The position numbers and the translations under genes were made by a program. Below the pieces are notes generated by a model. That model saw only the letters and a program-made list of their open reading frames with translations, was not told where the DNA came from and did not search any database. Below are positions 31,601-40,015 of a DNA stretch of 64,000 nt, piece after piece. Location: the NCBI GenBank assembly GCA_030068145.1, contig JAPJBO010001075.1, positions 1 to 64,000 of the forward strand, in the 5' to 3' direction. This stretch comes from Diplonema papillatum. Taxonomy: Eukaryota > Euglenozoa > Diplonemea > Diplonemida > Diplonemidae. Numbering within the stretch: position 1 is the first letter of the stretch; each line of letters starts with the position of its first letter.

Positions 31601-33771
31601 CAGGCACCTCCCCCAAAACGAGAGCCACTCCCCCCGAAAAACGCACCAGCACCAGAAACAAACCCGCAGGCACTCAAGAGAAAAGACCCCCCGGTGGGAC
31701 TGAGCAACCCACAACTCTTGAAAAAACCGCGCCCCCCGGGGGACGACCAGCCACCGCCGCCCCCCCCGAAAAAGGCTCCCTCCCCCCCAGAAATAATAAT
31801 AATCGCCGCCCATCAGCCACCGCCCCGGCTGAAGCGAAAAGACCCCCCCTGCTCCATACTCCTGGGTGAGAAATACTGCCCCAAAAAAGCCCGCCTTCAG
31901 GACCCCAGCCTGAGCAAGAGCGCCCAAAACACCCAGGTGCAGCAGCAACCTCACCCGAGGCACTCTCCCAGACCGGTCGCAAGCCGGTCGCTAGTGGAGG
32001 GTGTCTCCCCGAGTGAGTTGAGCGGCGTGATCGTACCCTTGCCACAGTCTGCCGGTTCAACCGGACTCGCCCAGACTGGACGATCACCAGGTACCCCAAC
32101 GACCGTAGAAAAACGGAATTGGGGACCGCCAAGCCGCGCCACAGCGAGCGCAGGGGTTCCGACGCAAGATCCGGCTAGCCACCGGGCACCCCTGCGGCAG
32201 ACAGCGCAAGGACTGGCCAAGTCCCGCGTGGAGGGTGGCCCCTCCATCGCGCCGCGTACACGGTGAGAACCGTGGGTAGCACCCTCTGCATCTCTCGAAT
32301 CTCTGAGTTTTGAGTTTTAGTGGGTAAGTCCCGACGGAAAAACGGACAGTCCCACACTCACAAGTTTGGTCCGGCTTGTGGTCGTGCGTCACGCATTTCT
32401 CCCCTCAGTTACCAAAAAAAAAAAAAAAAAAAAAAAAAACCGGTTCTGGACGTTGAGCTCCTGTATCGGAAGAACGGGGTAAGAGCTGTTTGCTGTTACG
32501 CCGCAGAGGACTTCCCGCAGCTGGAGAGCCCCACTCGGTACGTGAAGCGCGTGTGGCAGTACAGCCGGACAAAGACGGCGACGAGGAGCATACGGGAACT
32601 TGCGTCGGCGGAGACAACGAAGGGGAGTACGCTCCGCTCCCTCGAAGTACTGCCCGGCGCCGTGGACCTTTTGCAAGCGATTATCCGGCGAGCGGTGATG
32701 CCGCGAGCCACCCGGATCGCCTGCAAGCGGTGCGCGGCGCTGGCCAACGCGCAACACGTCCTGCTCGCAGATGATGCGACGCACAACGAAGTGTCCGACA
32801 TCCGTCACGCATACCCCACCGACCCGCCACAACTGAAGGGACTGCTCGCGGACTTTGCAAAGAAACGAAGAGACACGATCCGGCACGTGGCGAAACGCGT
32901 GAAGGTCCTGTGCGACGACCCGTTAGCGGCACGGTGGTCCTCGCTAGTTTTGAGATATCTCGAGTAAATCAGCACTGCGTCTTGTGTGGGGGGCAACGGA
33001 AGAGGAAGAAGTGGAAAGAGAAGTGATCGGAGCGGTAGGGAAAAGGGAGAGTGAATGACTAACAATATCAACGGAAGGAGAAAAAAGAAAAGAAAAAAAC
33101 GCTAACCCAAACAACTTCCGCCGGTAGAGAAACCTCGCCTAAAGAAATCAACTGCCTTCGGGTAGGCTAGTCTGACACTAGTTGTCGTCCGACTGTCGTC
33201 GGGAAAAAAAAAAAAAAAAAAAGCCCACCTGACCATATATTTGTATGTTCGAAGCGATCACGAACTCGGCTACACAATTCACATTGGACACCAAACATGC
33301 TAGGTTTTGAAGAAAGTCTGCCGGACGACTGATTCTGACGTGGAAGGTGACGAGCACCGAAAGAAGCAACTGAGCATAGCATCGAAAGCTATGAGCATCA
33401 TGAACTACTGCATTACCGACACCTTCGAGCGGATTCTCCTGCAAGCAGGGCTGTTGATGCAGTTCTCGAATCGAAAGACGTGTACGACAAAGTATGCACC
33501 GCCCGATTTTACACGGTACACAAAGCTGCTGTGCCCGCTTGGGTTTTTATTGTGCTCAGCCCCTTTGCGCAGCAAGGTTCACCCAGGGCGACCTCTACAT
33601 ACGAATCCCGCCCACAGACACATCGAAACAGCTATTCGGCTTCTCATGCCCGTTGAGCTGGCGGAGCACTCTCACCGCGAAGGCATGGAGGCAGTGAAGC
33701 GGTACACCTCAACTGCAAAGAAAGGAATGGGCGGGAAAGGCAAGCACGGAAAGCAGAAGGAGGACGACTGA
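25620..33771 (+). CDS. Histone H2B, five exons, LINE in intron 3
   Basis: Exons 25620-25766, 26061-26156, 26340-26414, 33304-33491 and 33618-33771. Each junction has GT-AG ends and agreeing phases, giving about 219 residues. Exon 1 and exon 2 encode an unusually long basic tail with runs of Gly-Lys. Exon 3 ends TLKRSWSCYIHR and exon 4 begins VLKKV, together matching the alpha-1 helix entry of H2B (SYxIYIYKVLKQV). Exon 4 continues ASKAMSIMNYCITDTFERI, the alpha-2 hallmark. Exon 5 has HIETAIRLLMPVELAEHS and KRYTS, the alpha-3/alpha-C hallmark. About ten extra residues lie in loop L1. The fold pairs with H2A in the nucleosome. Histone genes are usually short and often intronless, so the split gene with a 6.9-kb intron is odd. 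It could be a diverged variant or a dying copy. Confidence 0.8.
26730..31703 (+). CDS. LINE2 reverse transcriptase with zinc finger and restriction-like endonuclease
   Basis: The frame is open from the truncation point. Reverse transcriptase motifs: GTAPGPSGLSAQH, VALEKKDGGLRPI, KVDLQNAFNKVSR (motif A), GVQQGDPLGPL (motif B), FYLDDG (motif C) and LNRGKSEV (motif D). Between motifs B and C sits an insertion of poly-Gln and repeated PAPPVQE units (27830-28015), unusual inside the palm. A CCHC finger (CRLCG ... DHSLTC, about 29020) precedes a PD-(D/E)xK-like segment (KRVDVAY ... RRLIDVAITF ... KY), as in R2-type elements. Ser- and Gly-rich homopolymers follow (29665-29810), then a Pro/Lys-rich tail with a 60-bp minisatellite. 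The start is missing because of truncation. R2-like elements nick a target and copy RNA from the 3' end. Confidence 0.82.
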   Translation, partial: HGRFGELWTEAQEVAAGRRQAGVPPVRFLVMDEDDNQIGRFVGLATDVEDADQLDAKTIQQVIRKTKARWFGKAVAALSAAKVAPVNEETLGVMREKHPQAPEPPFPPIPPQANAEIDVSWGIVIKTLRALPRGTAPGPSGLSAQHLLDLVSPGSPIRAPLVAVIARIATGSLPDEARPHGFGARLVALEKKDGGLRPIACGEVLRRMAAKILARDKSVVQAVKPILERCGQTGVGMKSGADAMVCAMRCVGEAYRRDGQGRGILKVDLQNAFNKVSREAILQAVAESAPGLLPYAIAAYGRRSRLSFGEEVVWSECGVQQGDPLGPLFFCLVLEKVLRKVDLSLAERLPPLGADDIPQGALAPAQPQQQQQQQQPQEQDMEVDGAGAGPAPPVQVPAPPVQVPAPPIQEPAPLVQEPAPPVQEPAPPAQPDPLRVSQLDARAFYLDDGAAAGLWEHLIVWLAAFELEGGAVGMHLNRGKSEVVCLAGERVPVEFAAMTRCSLESWEILGAPCGSEAAVREAVAKVLDRAEKRARAIASLPDPHTALALLNSCAGFVCVVSLMRATGPVADYGRVDTFMRRALARTLGAELGDTEWAQASLPLRLGGLGMHSCADSAAVAGVAATLEGIKGLPLLTRAPGGGPLQITPTQDSVCAASLACPRLALYPEVLTEVRDSLQAGAAGAPRKQKEWSGKISAARQAGLLRDPLVGVRGQARIRSCAAKHASTWLYGAHNAPDDLWMSPAELTVAVRLRLGMQLAPQARECRLCGAAEADRFGDHSLTCLNAGLRTRAHTALRNEVGALAREALLCPVLEDRPFTKHPHRNKRVDVAYTRGEKRRLIDVAITFPLQANAVKKAAETEGGAATKYEAVKRRTYDGPILAEAPEQQDLLLVPMVVDTFGAWGESALPELRALVNAVHRRHDWETYAAVSHLAFHRLSFVVARAVARIALVNADVHLGARRVEEGELELDEVSTDDGAGSSSSSSSSSSSSSSSGGGGGSSRSNSSSSVASGGGGGGGAPEGGGGGAPGGPQAPAAQGPPPLPPPNDEQPQEGGQGEQGDEGRAPGAQAAPRGQVQGEVMPITGGVEPIPRVPPLTTQRHTPGSRASCSGPAVTTDHTHAGPRAPGMHTTTTNTHTQGGGGVRLYHPFARQSDFLHRPSGVREGSPAVPPRGGSPAAAGQTAGPAAAPEERILCVPGEGGSLLGDTEGAPGRTPPEKQAAVPEDEEMPASDGAQADVEPPKATRREGEVPPSTATPPVPPAPPKETVAPQPPQLAAAGTAEGVRVAPLRPRQAGKANPKRGPSQADSRAGTGATGSGIRGPSQHPPIQHDTNMQVEEAEATRKAILKPLEAGRAGTASSRDGWRCAPPRATPSEPYRQRPRSMGTKRDPLGVEDGPSSSVVPPLPPAGPTPKPQVRKGETAPATSKPLDPPGKGRPPPKKQGLPKGPNPHTQALKLQAAAKTPQPPEKRQPPPQKREPPPPKTASASETNPQAPPQKRELPPPKIATASETNPQAPPQRRELPPPKNASASETNPQAPPQKREPPPPKNAQASETNPQAPPQKRELPPPKNASASETNPQAPPQKREPPPRKTPKHPKQTHRHPPKNESSPPRKTPQHPKQTRRHLPQNESHSPRKTHQHQKQTRRHSREKTPRWD
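30824..32266 (+). CDS. LINE2 alternative C-terminal frame
   Basis: This overlapping frame runs through the minisatellite and ends at 32266, about 40 bp before the conserved UTR block, whereas the RT frame stops at 31703. Its unique end is Pro/Lys-rich with basic motifs (LKRKDPP twice). Related LINE fragments here also end their last ORF right before the UTR, so this may be the true C-terminus, reached after a frameshift or after indel drift in the C-runs. No domain is recognised. It may equally be a by-product of the repeat. Confidence 0.35.
   Translation: MRTPEGNPVRAVQAETAVDGDQAGPVGGRGWAILVGRAAAATGRSNPKAAGPQGGDRPGHLEAPGSPRKRATPTKKARATKGPQSTHTGAQAAGSRENPPAPRKTPTTPPKTGATPPENRLSIRNKPTGTPPKTRAPPPENRHSIRNKPTGTPPKARAPPPEKRLSIRNKPAGTPPKTRATPPEKRPSIRNKPTGTPPKTRAPPPEKRLSIRNKPTGTPPKTRAPPPKNAQASETNPQAPPQKRELPPPKNASAPETNPQAPPPKREPLPPKNAPAPETNPQALKRKDPPVGLSNPQLLKKPRPPGDDQPPPPPPKKAPSPPEIIIIAAHQPPPRLKRKDPPCSILLGEKYCPKKARLQDPSLSKSAQNTQVQQQPHPRHSPRPVASRSLVEGVSPSELSGVIVPLPQSAGSTGLAQTGRSPGTPTTVEKRNWGPPSRATASAGVPTQDPASHRAPLRQTAQGLAKSRVEGGPSIAPRTR
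31125..31690 (+). repeat. 60-bp coding minisatellite at the LINE2 C-terminus
   Basis: About nine units of roughly 60 bp, each reading GAAACAAACCC(A/G)CAGGCACC, a C-run, AAAACGAGAGC, a C-run and GAAAA. In the RT frame a unit reads ETNPQAPPQKRELPPPKNAS. Because the period is a multiple of three, all three plus-strand frames remain open. A second plus-strand frame continues to a stop at 32266, just before the conserved 3' UTR. Confidence 0.85.
32443..32967 (+). pseudogene. Retroelement C-terminal remnant, family Z copy A
   Basis: An open frame continuing from the LINE2 poly(A) junction to a stop at 32965-32967. Its second half has LQAIIRRAVMPRATRI, C-x2-C, then NAQHVLLADDATH. The same arrangement occurs at 55084-55538 (LQALVRRAIMPRHTRR, C-x3-C, NADHVLTANDAAH). 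The C-x2-3-C ... H pattern near the C-terminus resembles the terminal zinc knuckle of many LINE polymerases. No RT motif is present. The element is unidentified and both copies are intronic. Confidence 0.45.
33085..33220 (+). repeat. Poly(A)-flanked repeat, copy 1
   Basis: The segment AACGCTAACCCAAACAACTTCC through GACACTAGTTGTCGTC, bounded by A-rich runs, recurs as a reverse complement at 38700-38820. The A-tract boundaries suggest a short retroposed element. Confidence 0.65.
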
Positions 33772-35450
33772 TGAAACTTCATAGACAGCGAATCGTACGA
33801 CGCGGCGACACGAATGAAGCAAGAAAGCAAGTACATGTAACCAGGAAAAAAAAGCGAAGAGAACGAAGAACCGACAGTCGTAGGAAGCGCACCGCGAAGC
33901 TCTTCTGCGCAAGTATTGCGCTAATTCTCGGCGTCCTGCCCTTTTACCATTCGTGTCGGATTCGATTTCCGCGTTGTCACGAGGACACACGACTCAAGGC
34001 GCGGCGGTGTGTGTGGACACAGGCCGCGGCACAAACAACAGGCAATTGCCGCCCATTCGCTACTCAGCGAAGTATGTACTGCTCTGAATGGCAACCGTTG
34101 CAAGGGGAAACGAGTCGGTAGGTATATTGTATATAACCCTCTTTCAGGTGACTGCGACGAGTCTGGCAGACTGTGCACAGCAAGCCTGGTATAGAACTGC
34201 ACGAATGCCGAGTCATTCATCATTTCGACACCCTGTCACTCTAAACCGCGACGTTTCACAACAAACAAAAAATACGCATTTCTTTTTCGCTGTGAACAGA
34301 AAGTTCGTAATCATGAACTCTCTGCGGTTCTAAAGATTGAACGCAGGGCACACTCGGAGGCCACCCATTGCCAATGAATTGGTCGAAGGTACACCCCCGC
34401 ACCCAGGGCTTACGCAGCTAGCGAGCCAACTACCTGCTGAAAATCAGTACGTAGGGTCAGGCAAAAAGGAAATAGAGCATAGGGGGCTCACCTGCCAGTG
34501 TTGCATGTCTTTGCCTCTGCATCCTCTCCGGCCTCACCCTCCAGTGTCGCGGTAAGCAACAGCAGAATCTGTGTAGGGTTGGAGCACACTTTGCTCCGTA
34601 CATCGCCTAGGTGGGGGAGCATCATCGGCAGGCTGTCGAGTACTACAATGCGCCGGCCTTTCGCTCTGTGGATCCATGGATGGTCACTTTCGGCACGCTT
34701 TCGACGTGGCGCGGTTGCAATCGTTGCAGGTAGGAGTTCGTAATCAGCTGGCGCGTTGACATGCCGAGAAGCCGTGGTCGTACGGCTGCCTAACCATTTC
34801 CTACACGTGGTTAGGCGTTCCTATGCCGCAAAGCAAATTGCTTGAGGTATTTCTTGGGCTGTACCCGCCGGTAGGTTATAATTGCAGCCCCTCTTCCCCC
34901 TGATCGACGGTTCCGCCTCGAGCGGTAGCGAAGTTTTCTCTCCTCAAATTGGCCCACACGTCAGTGTTCTGCCTATGCAGTAAACCTAGTTTCCCCCCTG
35001 CCCTCCGCCCGATTCTTGGAAGTATCCCGCGGCGTCGGAGTGAAGGAGAGCCCGCTACAGTTCACCACCCGAGGAAACACTCATAGCCCCGCACCGCCGG
35101 ACCTTGTGGTATGGTCCTTTGAGCTTGGGCTGTAGTCACGCATGCTCTTGACAACGGTATTTCGCACGTGCGTCGCAGTCGTTGGGTGGTATCGACGAGG
35201 GGTTTCATCGGACACTCGGGATGAGCTTCGTTACTTCCCCGCCGCGGGTTCCCCTGGGAGGTCTGCTTCGCACCGCCGGGACCTTGTGGCTTCCAACGCG
35301 TGCATCCCAGACCCTCGACCCCCCGCCTTTTTGTCCCAAATCTCTTGTATGTGAACGAAAGAAAACCCGGAAACTCCCCCTCCCCCGCCTCCCGCGGTGC
35401 CTGGGCAATTCACCCGGGCACGCGCAAGTGGTATCGCCACTTCCCCCGGT
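33772..35450. other. Region downstream of H2B without a recognised gene
   Basis: Immediately after the H2B stop there is a basic frame (33771-34121) without motifs, probably 3' UTR. The stretch to 35450 contains short repeat pieces, such as AAATACGCATTTCTTTTTC near 34268, shared with other spacers. I see no coding region that I can support. Confidence 0.4.
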
Positions 35451-35454
35451 CCCC

Positions 35455-35690
35455 ATTACGGATTCGCCTGTGCTCTAGTAGCACGGGTGGTCCTGGCTGT
35501 GACGAGCTACGAACAGCCGCCTGACAAACCAGACTCACACCGCAGTCCTGTCTGCAGACACTCAGGTTCCGCGCTGGTGATGGTCCGCCTTATGTGTCCG
35601 TGGCTTAAAGGACCGAAACACGGCGCAGACGGGACCAGTGCGGTGTTGAGCACATACCCATTCCAAGCACGTTCTTGCAATTCCCCCCGT
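35455..35690 (+). repeat. Dispersed repeat A, full copy 1
   Basis: About 230 bp from CGGATTCGCCTGTGCTCTAG to AAGCACGTTCTTGCAAT. It is nearly identical to 55838-56065, with fragments at 19425-19545 and 24391-24482. The high identity of the two full copies suggests recent movement. Confidence 0.8.
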
Positions 35691-36062
35691 CCCGTGCTGG
35701 TTCCTATCTGTTCGCCTAAGACGACCCCTGTTGAGACTTTTGCTTTGGAAAGGCGCATCAACGACCGACCGACCCAGCGCCAGTGTGTATGGGTCAGCAT
35801 TTTGTTGTCGGGGTCCGTATTCTGCTGGCCCACAATTTTTGAAGGAGTTGTTCTATTGTCGGTGCACGCTCTCCTGTGATGCGACGGCAAGAACCGGCCG
35901 ACCCTGCACCCAAGTTTCACAACCGATGCATCCATTCGTAGGACCATTCTAGGACAACGCTGACAACAAATCCACAGTGGCGACCCATCGTCCTCATTGC
36001 TCTTTTTTCTCCCGGACCCAATCGTGCTCCACAGCTTGCACCTGGGTGAACATTGAGACGTC

Positions 36063-36224
36063 ATGTCATCGTTTGGCCACCCAAAGGTGAACCGGAAAAA
36101 CTTCGAGCGAGGGGCTTCGTTGGCGACAAAGGAGTTGACAAAAAAGATGAGGAAAAAAGAACGATTCGAGCGACCAACCCACCAGGGGAAAAAGAAACGA
36201 AGAATCCGTAGCGCAGTTTCTTGA
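36063..36224 (+). CDS. Small basic ORF, possibly C-terminal part of a bS21-like mitochondrial ribosomal protein
   Basis: A 53-residue frame rich in Lys and Arg, with NRKNFERGASLATKELTKKM and RKKERFERPTHQGKKKRR. The spacing of a Phe-Glu segment, a charged helix, an ERP motif and a basic end resembles bacterial-type ribosomal protein S21, whose usual length is 55-70 residues. The match is weak and short. It may be one exon of a longer gene or a chance frame. Confidence 0.3.
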   Translation: MSSFGHPKVNRKNFERGASLATKELTKKMRKKERFERPTHQGKKKRRIRSAVS

Positions 36225-37323
36225 CTTGGTGTTCTGCGTTTTGCTTTCGGTATTTCGATCGGCTCTGCAACACGGACGTGTATGGGGTACCGCCCATACG
36301 CGTGCGAAAAACATGCTCGAGAGCTATCATTGTGTTTGTCGAGCAGGCTATCACGGAGGTTGCGCCTCAGTTTTCCTCTGTGTGTTTGTCGAGTAGGCTA
36401 TCACGGAGGTTGCGCCTCAGTTTTTTTTTTTTGAAGGGGTCGGTGCAGTGCATAATACAGAGACGTGATTTTGGCCAAAAACGGGTGTTTTGCGCATCTG
36501 GATGTTTTTTGGCCTGAAGGCTTTGTACACGACATTTTTTGGCCCTTTAATTTGCGGAATTCTATTTTATGGCCAATTTGTGGACGAATTATTTGATTTT
36601 TTGGAGGGCCCAGAATTAATATTTCTTGTCAAGCTCTTGAACAGGCACTCGACCGTTTTGGGGACAGGGAACTAGCTATGCCCCACCGCAGAGACAGATG
36701 CAAATTATGCCTGCGCCGCAGGCGCGGAAATTTTTGATCTGTCACACGAAAGCAAATGCTTGTTTCCGATAGAGGAGGATGTTCTTGTTAGAAAGTACCT
36801 CTGACTGGTCCCAGTTTGCGACTGTGGGCAGAGCTTACATACGCCTTCAAACCTGATTGGACAATAGTTATTAGAAAGCGGGGTGTATTCGGGCACAGCG
36901 GGAGGCACAGCTCTTGGGGTCATGGGTCGTTTCGGTTTCGGGTGGTGCGAGCGTGAGGCGTGTCTATCCAAGATGGTGGAAGAGGGCAGTACTCATGGCA
37001 TTCACGGCGGGCAAGGGTTCACAAAGGCAGAACACACGGCCTCTGGATACAGCGACGACAACTTTCCTAGCCTGTGGAGCTACCACGAACTTCACGGCAT
37101 AGTCTGTAAAGGTCGGAGAGACTGAAACAGGCTTGATCCGAGCCAGTTCGACGAGCACACGCGGGAGCTCTTCAACGTGCGTACTCTGCCGACCCTCCTC
37201 GACCCTCCGCAACCACCCTCGACCCTCCGCAACCTTCCGCCGGCCCTCCCTCCCATGCACACCCGGAGCCCCCCATAGTTCATGTGTGTACTGGAGTACA
37301 CCTTGACACAAGATCCGGACACG

Positions 37324-37354
<31 letters not shown>

Positions 37355-37470
37355 GCGCATTTGAGGTGCGCAAAAGACCCCCTGTATTATCCTATGGGTC
37401 GGTGGCAGGACCTTGTGCAGCCCATTTTCTCCTTCAGACTAGACACCAAGCCCATTTTCTCTGGTGAGTC
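36225..37470. other. Spacer with tandem duplication and (TA)n
   Basis: Near 36340-36420 the string GGCTATCACGGAGGTTGCGC is tandemly duplicated. A (TA)n tract followed by a T-run lies at 37327-37352. No gene was recognised. Confidence 0.5.
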
Positions 37471-37474
37471 TTAA

Positions 37475-37665
37475 TGCAGGGGGGGTCCGGGGGGCACCGC
37501 CCCCCGGGAGACGGTACGGTACATGGCACTTCAGATACTGTCTTGTTCGGAACCTGTAACAGAAACTGATGCCTGGTAACAGGCGAAAATTCGAAATCTT
37601 GTAGATAGTTTATGGGGGGTCCAGGGGGCACCGCCCCCTGGGAGACGGTATGGTACATGGTGCCT
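37475..37665 (+). repeat. Two direct copies of a GGGGGCACCGCCCCC repeat
   Basis: The unit GGGGGGTCC(A/G)GGGGGCACC, GCCCCC(C/T)GGGAGACGG, TA(C/T)GGTACATGG occurs at about 37478-37525 and 37614-37662. Its core is a GC-rich palindrome that can form a stable hairpin. Confidence 0.7.
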
Positions 37666-37669
37666 CAGA

Positions 37670-38700
37670 ATCTGATGTCCTGGCTAAGGCAGGACCTTCT
37701 GCAGCGTGTCCTCCAGAAGAAACCTAGCCTACTGATGATTGTTCTGATGAAAGGTCTCGCCCCTCTTCAGTAGCACAGCCAGAATAGGAGAAATAATTCC
37801 CACTACAGACACCCAAAACCTCTGCCCAACCCAAGATTACAGACACCAAACTCCTGCCCAACCCAATCCGAGGTAGTGTAAATCAACCCAACCTCCCACC
37901 TGATTTTCGATTTTTTTTTTTTTTGGGTGAGTTACCAGGGATTTAAAAGGGGATTTCGGCCTAGAGCAATAGTCCATGTAGATGGACGGGTACCCGTCTT
38001 TTGCACCGGGGTGCCGAGCACGTGTTTGTCGACCCCCCAGACCCCCCCCCCCCCAGTGGTGGTCCAGCCTGTCCAGCCACCCCAGCCAGCCCTGCAAAGT
38101 CGTTGAGGGCCCGAAAATTAGTGCCACCACTGTCCTCCACTGTGGATCACTATGCACCACCATGCGCTATCGTGTCACTGTGCACACCGCACTAGCGTGG
38201 ATCACTGTGCATCACCGTGCATCACTGCGCACCGTGTATAGATTCCGAGCCAGATGTTCCAGAGGGTGGAGGGTGCAGCAGAGAGGTGGGAGAACCAGCA
38301 GTTGTCCGGCAAAGGGCGCGTGAGGGGGAAAACACAGCAGTTGGATTACAAGGAAGAGTGGGGTTTCGCTTCGTGAGGCTGGCTGGGTTGCCGTGCACTG
38401 TCTCTTCCAGGAGCTGAACAACGTATGTTGCCCTAGCATGTCCTTCCTTTTCCCCGGCATTGTCCCGGCCCCATCCTGAGTTGGGCGTGATAGAATCCAC
38501 CACTGCGGTTGGAAGTTCGGCTGTGTCTCGCCGGGTTGGGCCGCTTGCTCGCCTCCATGACCCCCCCCCCCCTATGACCCCCCTGGGACCCCCTATGGAC
38601 CCCCCCATGACCCCCCTATGGACCCCCTATGGGCCCCCCCATGACCCCCTATGACTGCTGTGGTAGCCTACCCACACCCGCCAGCCCGTGGGTTTTTTTT
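37670..38700. other. Spacer with C-rich microsatellite
   Basis: No gene was recognised. Positions 38555-38665 are C-runs separated by TATGA or TATGGA, giving a G-rich complementary strand able to form G-quadruplexes. Confidence 0.5.
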
Positions 38701-38820
38701 TTTTTTTTTTTTCCCGACGACAACTAGTGTCAGACTAGCCTACCCGAAGGCAGTTGATTTCTTTAGGCGAGGTTTCTCTACCGGCGGTAGTTGTTTGGGT
38801 TAGCGTTTTTTTTTTTTTTT
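38700..38820 (-). repeat. Poly(A)-flanked repeat, copy 2 (inverted)
   Basis: Reverse complement of 33085-33220, bounded by long T-runs on both sides. The two copies form an inverted pair 5.5 kb apart. Confidence 0.7.
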
Positions 38821-38946
38821 TTTTTGAGGATGGACGGGTGACCCGCCCATCTAGACCGGCGTATAAATCCCTGTGAGTTACCTCACCCAACCGCTGCAGT
38901 GCATAACCCCCTGGTCGGTGGTTATGGCCGCACAAGCCGCATGAAC

Positions 38947-40015
38947 GGAACCCGCCACGAGTCTGGGCTTCCGGTCATCAATACACCGTGAATCCTGTTA
39001 GCTACGTGCCAGCATTCTTTCGCCTCTGGCAAACCCCCGTTTTTACATTTCTGATGCACAAGCAAACTGCGCACCGTGTGGTGCGGTGTGGGAAACGTCG
39101 TGTTCGGCGAGCTGTTGTACTACAAGGTTCCCGATATAAGTACTTAAATTGTTTTTCCAGCGAACGCAAAAAGGGATGCACCTTGGACGAAGACCGACCC
39201 CATGGGAGCCGCCTTACGAAATATAAACGCATACACGCTAAATTAGAAAACACGGCACCTCTCAGGAACTGAACAACACAGAGAATCAAACAAAGCAAAC
39301 GGAGGGGAAACGGAAAGGAAAGCGGCGTACAGGGTCGCGCATAGGGGCGCGGCCGCGGTGGGGGTTGGTTTGGTGCTGAATGAGGAAGCCATCGTGGGAG
39401 TGGCACGAGGATGTGCCGCGCGTCACGTCGACGGTGAAGGTGCCGAAGGCGCCGGTCCTGGGGACCGCCCGCGGAGAAGGTGACGACCGGCTTCGAGGTC
39501 CAGCGGGAGCAGCGCCGGAGGGTGGCCGCGGTCCGCGGCGGGTTGTACTACAGCAGCGGCAAGGGCGCGTCCCTCCGCTTCGTGCCCGCCGACAAGACGC
39601 AGTCCAAAAACCGCCACGAGGCTGGGCTTCCGGCCATCAATACACCGTGAATCCTGTTAGCTACGTGCCGGCATTCTTTCGCCTCTGGGCAAAACCCCGT
39701 TTTTACATTTCTGATGCGCAAACCAACTGCGCACCATGCGGTGTGGGAAACGTCGTGTTCGGCGAGCTGTTGTACTACAAGGTTCCCGATATAAGTACTC
39801 ACATGTTGTTTTTCCAGCTTGGACGAAGACCGACCCCGCGCCATGGGAGCGGCCTTACGAAATATAAACGCATAAACACTAGAAAACATGGCACCTTTCA
39901 GGAACTGAACAACACAGAGAATCAAACAAAGCAAACGGAGGGGAAAAGGAAAGGAAAGCGGCGTACAGGGTCGCGCATAGGGGCGCGGCCGCGGTGGGGG
40001 TTGGTTTGGTGCTGA
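38947..40015 (+). repeat. Tandem duplication of the 5' flank of the WD40 gene
   Basis: A ~660-bp unit beginning GCCACGAG(T/G)CTGGGCTTCC is present at 38947-39608 and again from 39611. The first copy carries a truncated start of exon 1 and the second leads into the intact gene. Shared landmarks are AATACACCGTGAATCCTG and GTTCCCGATATAAGTACT. The second copy lacks a ~27-bp segment present near 39160. Confidence 0.82.
39380..39604 (+). pseudogene. Truncated copy of exon 1 of the WD40 gene
   Basis: Begins ATGAGGAAGCCATCGTGGGA like the intact gene at 40016 and follows it for about 75 codons, to AAGACGCAGTCC. A 2-base loss after GGGGACCGCCCGC breaks the frame. It then joins the repeat unit directly. 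It arose by tandem duplication and is not expected to work. Confidence 0.85.

Larger units (their letters stand above)
26728..32440 (+). mobile_element. LINE2: 5'-truncated non-LTR retrotransposon, R2-like endonuclease type
   Basis: It starts abruptly after an A-run (26716-26727) in the middle of a reading frame and ends in a 3' UTR with poly(A) of about 25 bases (32415-32440). The 3' UTR (GAGTTTTAGTGGGTAAG ... AGTCCCACACTC ... GTCGTGCGTCACGC ... GTTACC) is shared with the fragments at 5064-5190 and 8050-8113, marking one LINE lineage. It is inserted in intron 3 of the H2B gene. Target duplications could not be established. Confidence 0.82.
26415..33303 (+). other. H2B intron 3 (6.9 kb) filled by retroelements
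   Basis: The intron opens with gtatgt after CACCGG and closes with catgctag before GTTTTGAAG. It contains LINE2 (about 26728-32440), an adjoining retroelement C-terminal remnant (32443-32967) and a poly(A)-flanked repeat (33085-33220). The LINE is in the same orientation as the host gene. Confidence 0.75.

Noticed and set aside
27600..31700. Long minus-strand and alternate plus-strand frames across LINE2
   Set aside because: They result from GC bias and the 60-bp and homopolymer repeats. RT and endonuclease motifs lie in one plus frame only.
33771..34121. Arg/Lys-rich 116-residue ORF directly after H2B
   Set aside because: It overlaps the H2B stop, shows no motif and most likely is 3' UTR and spacer.
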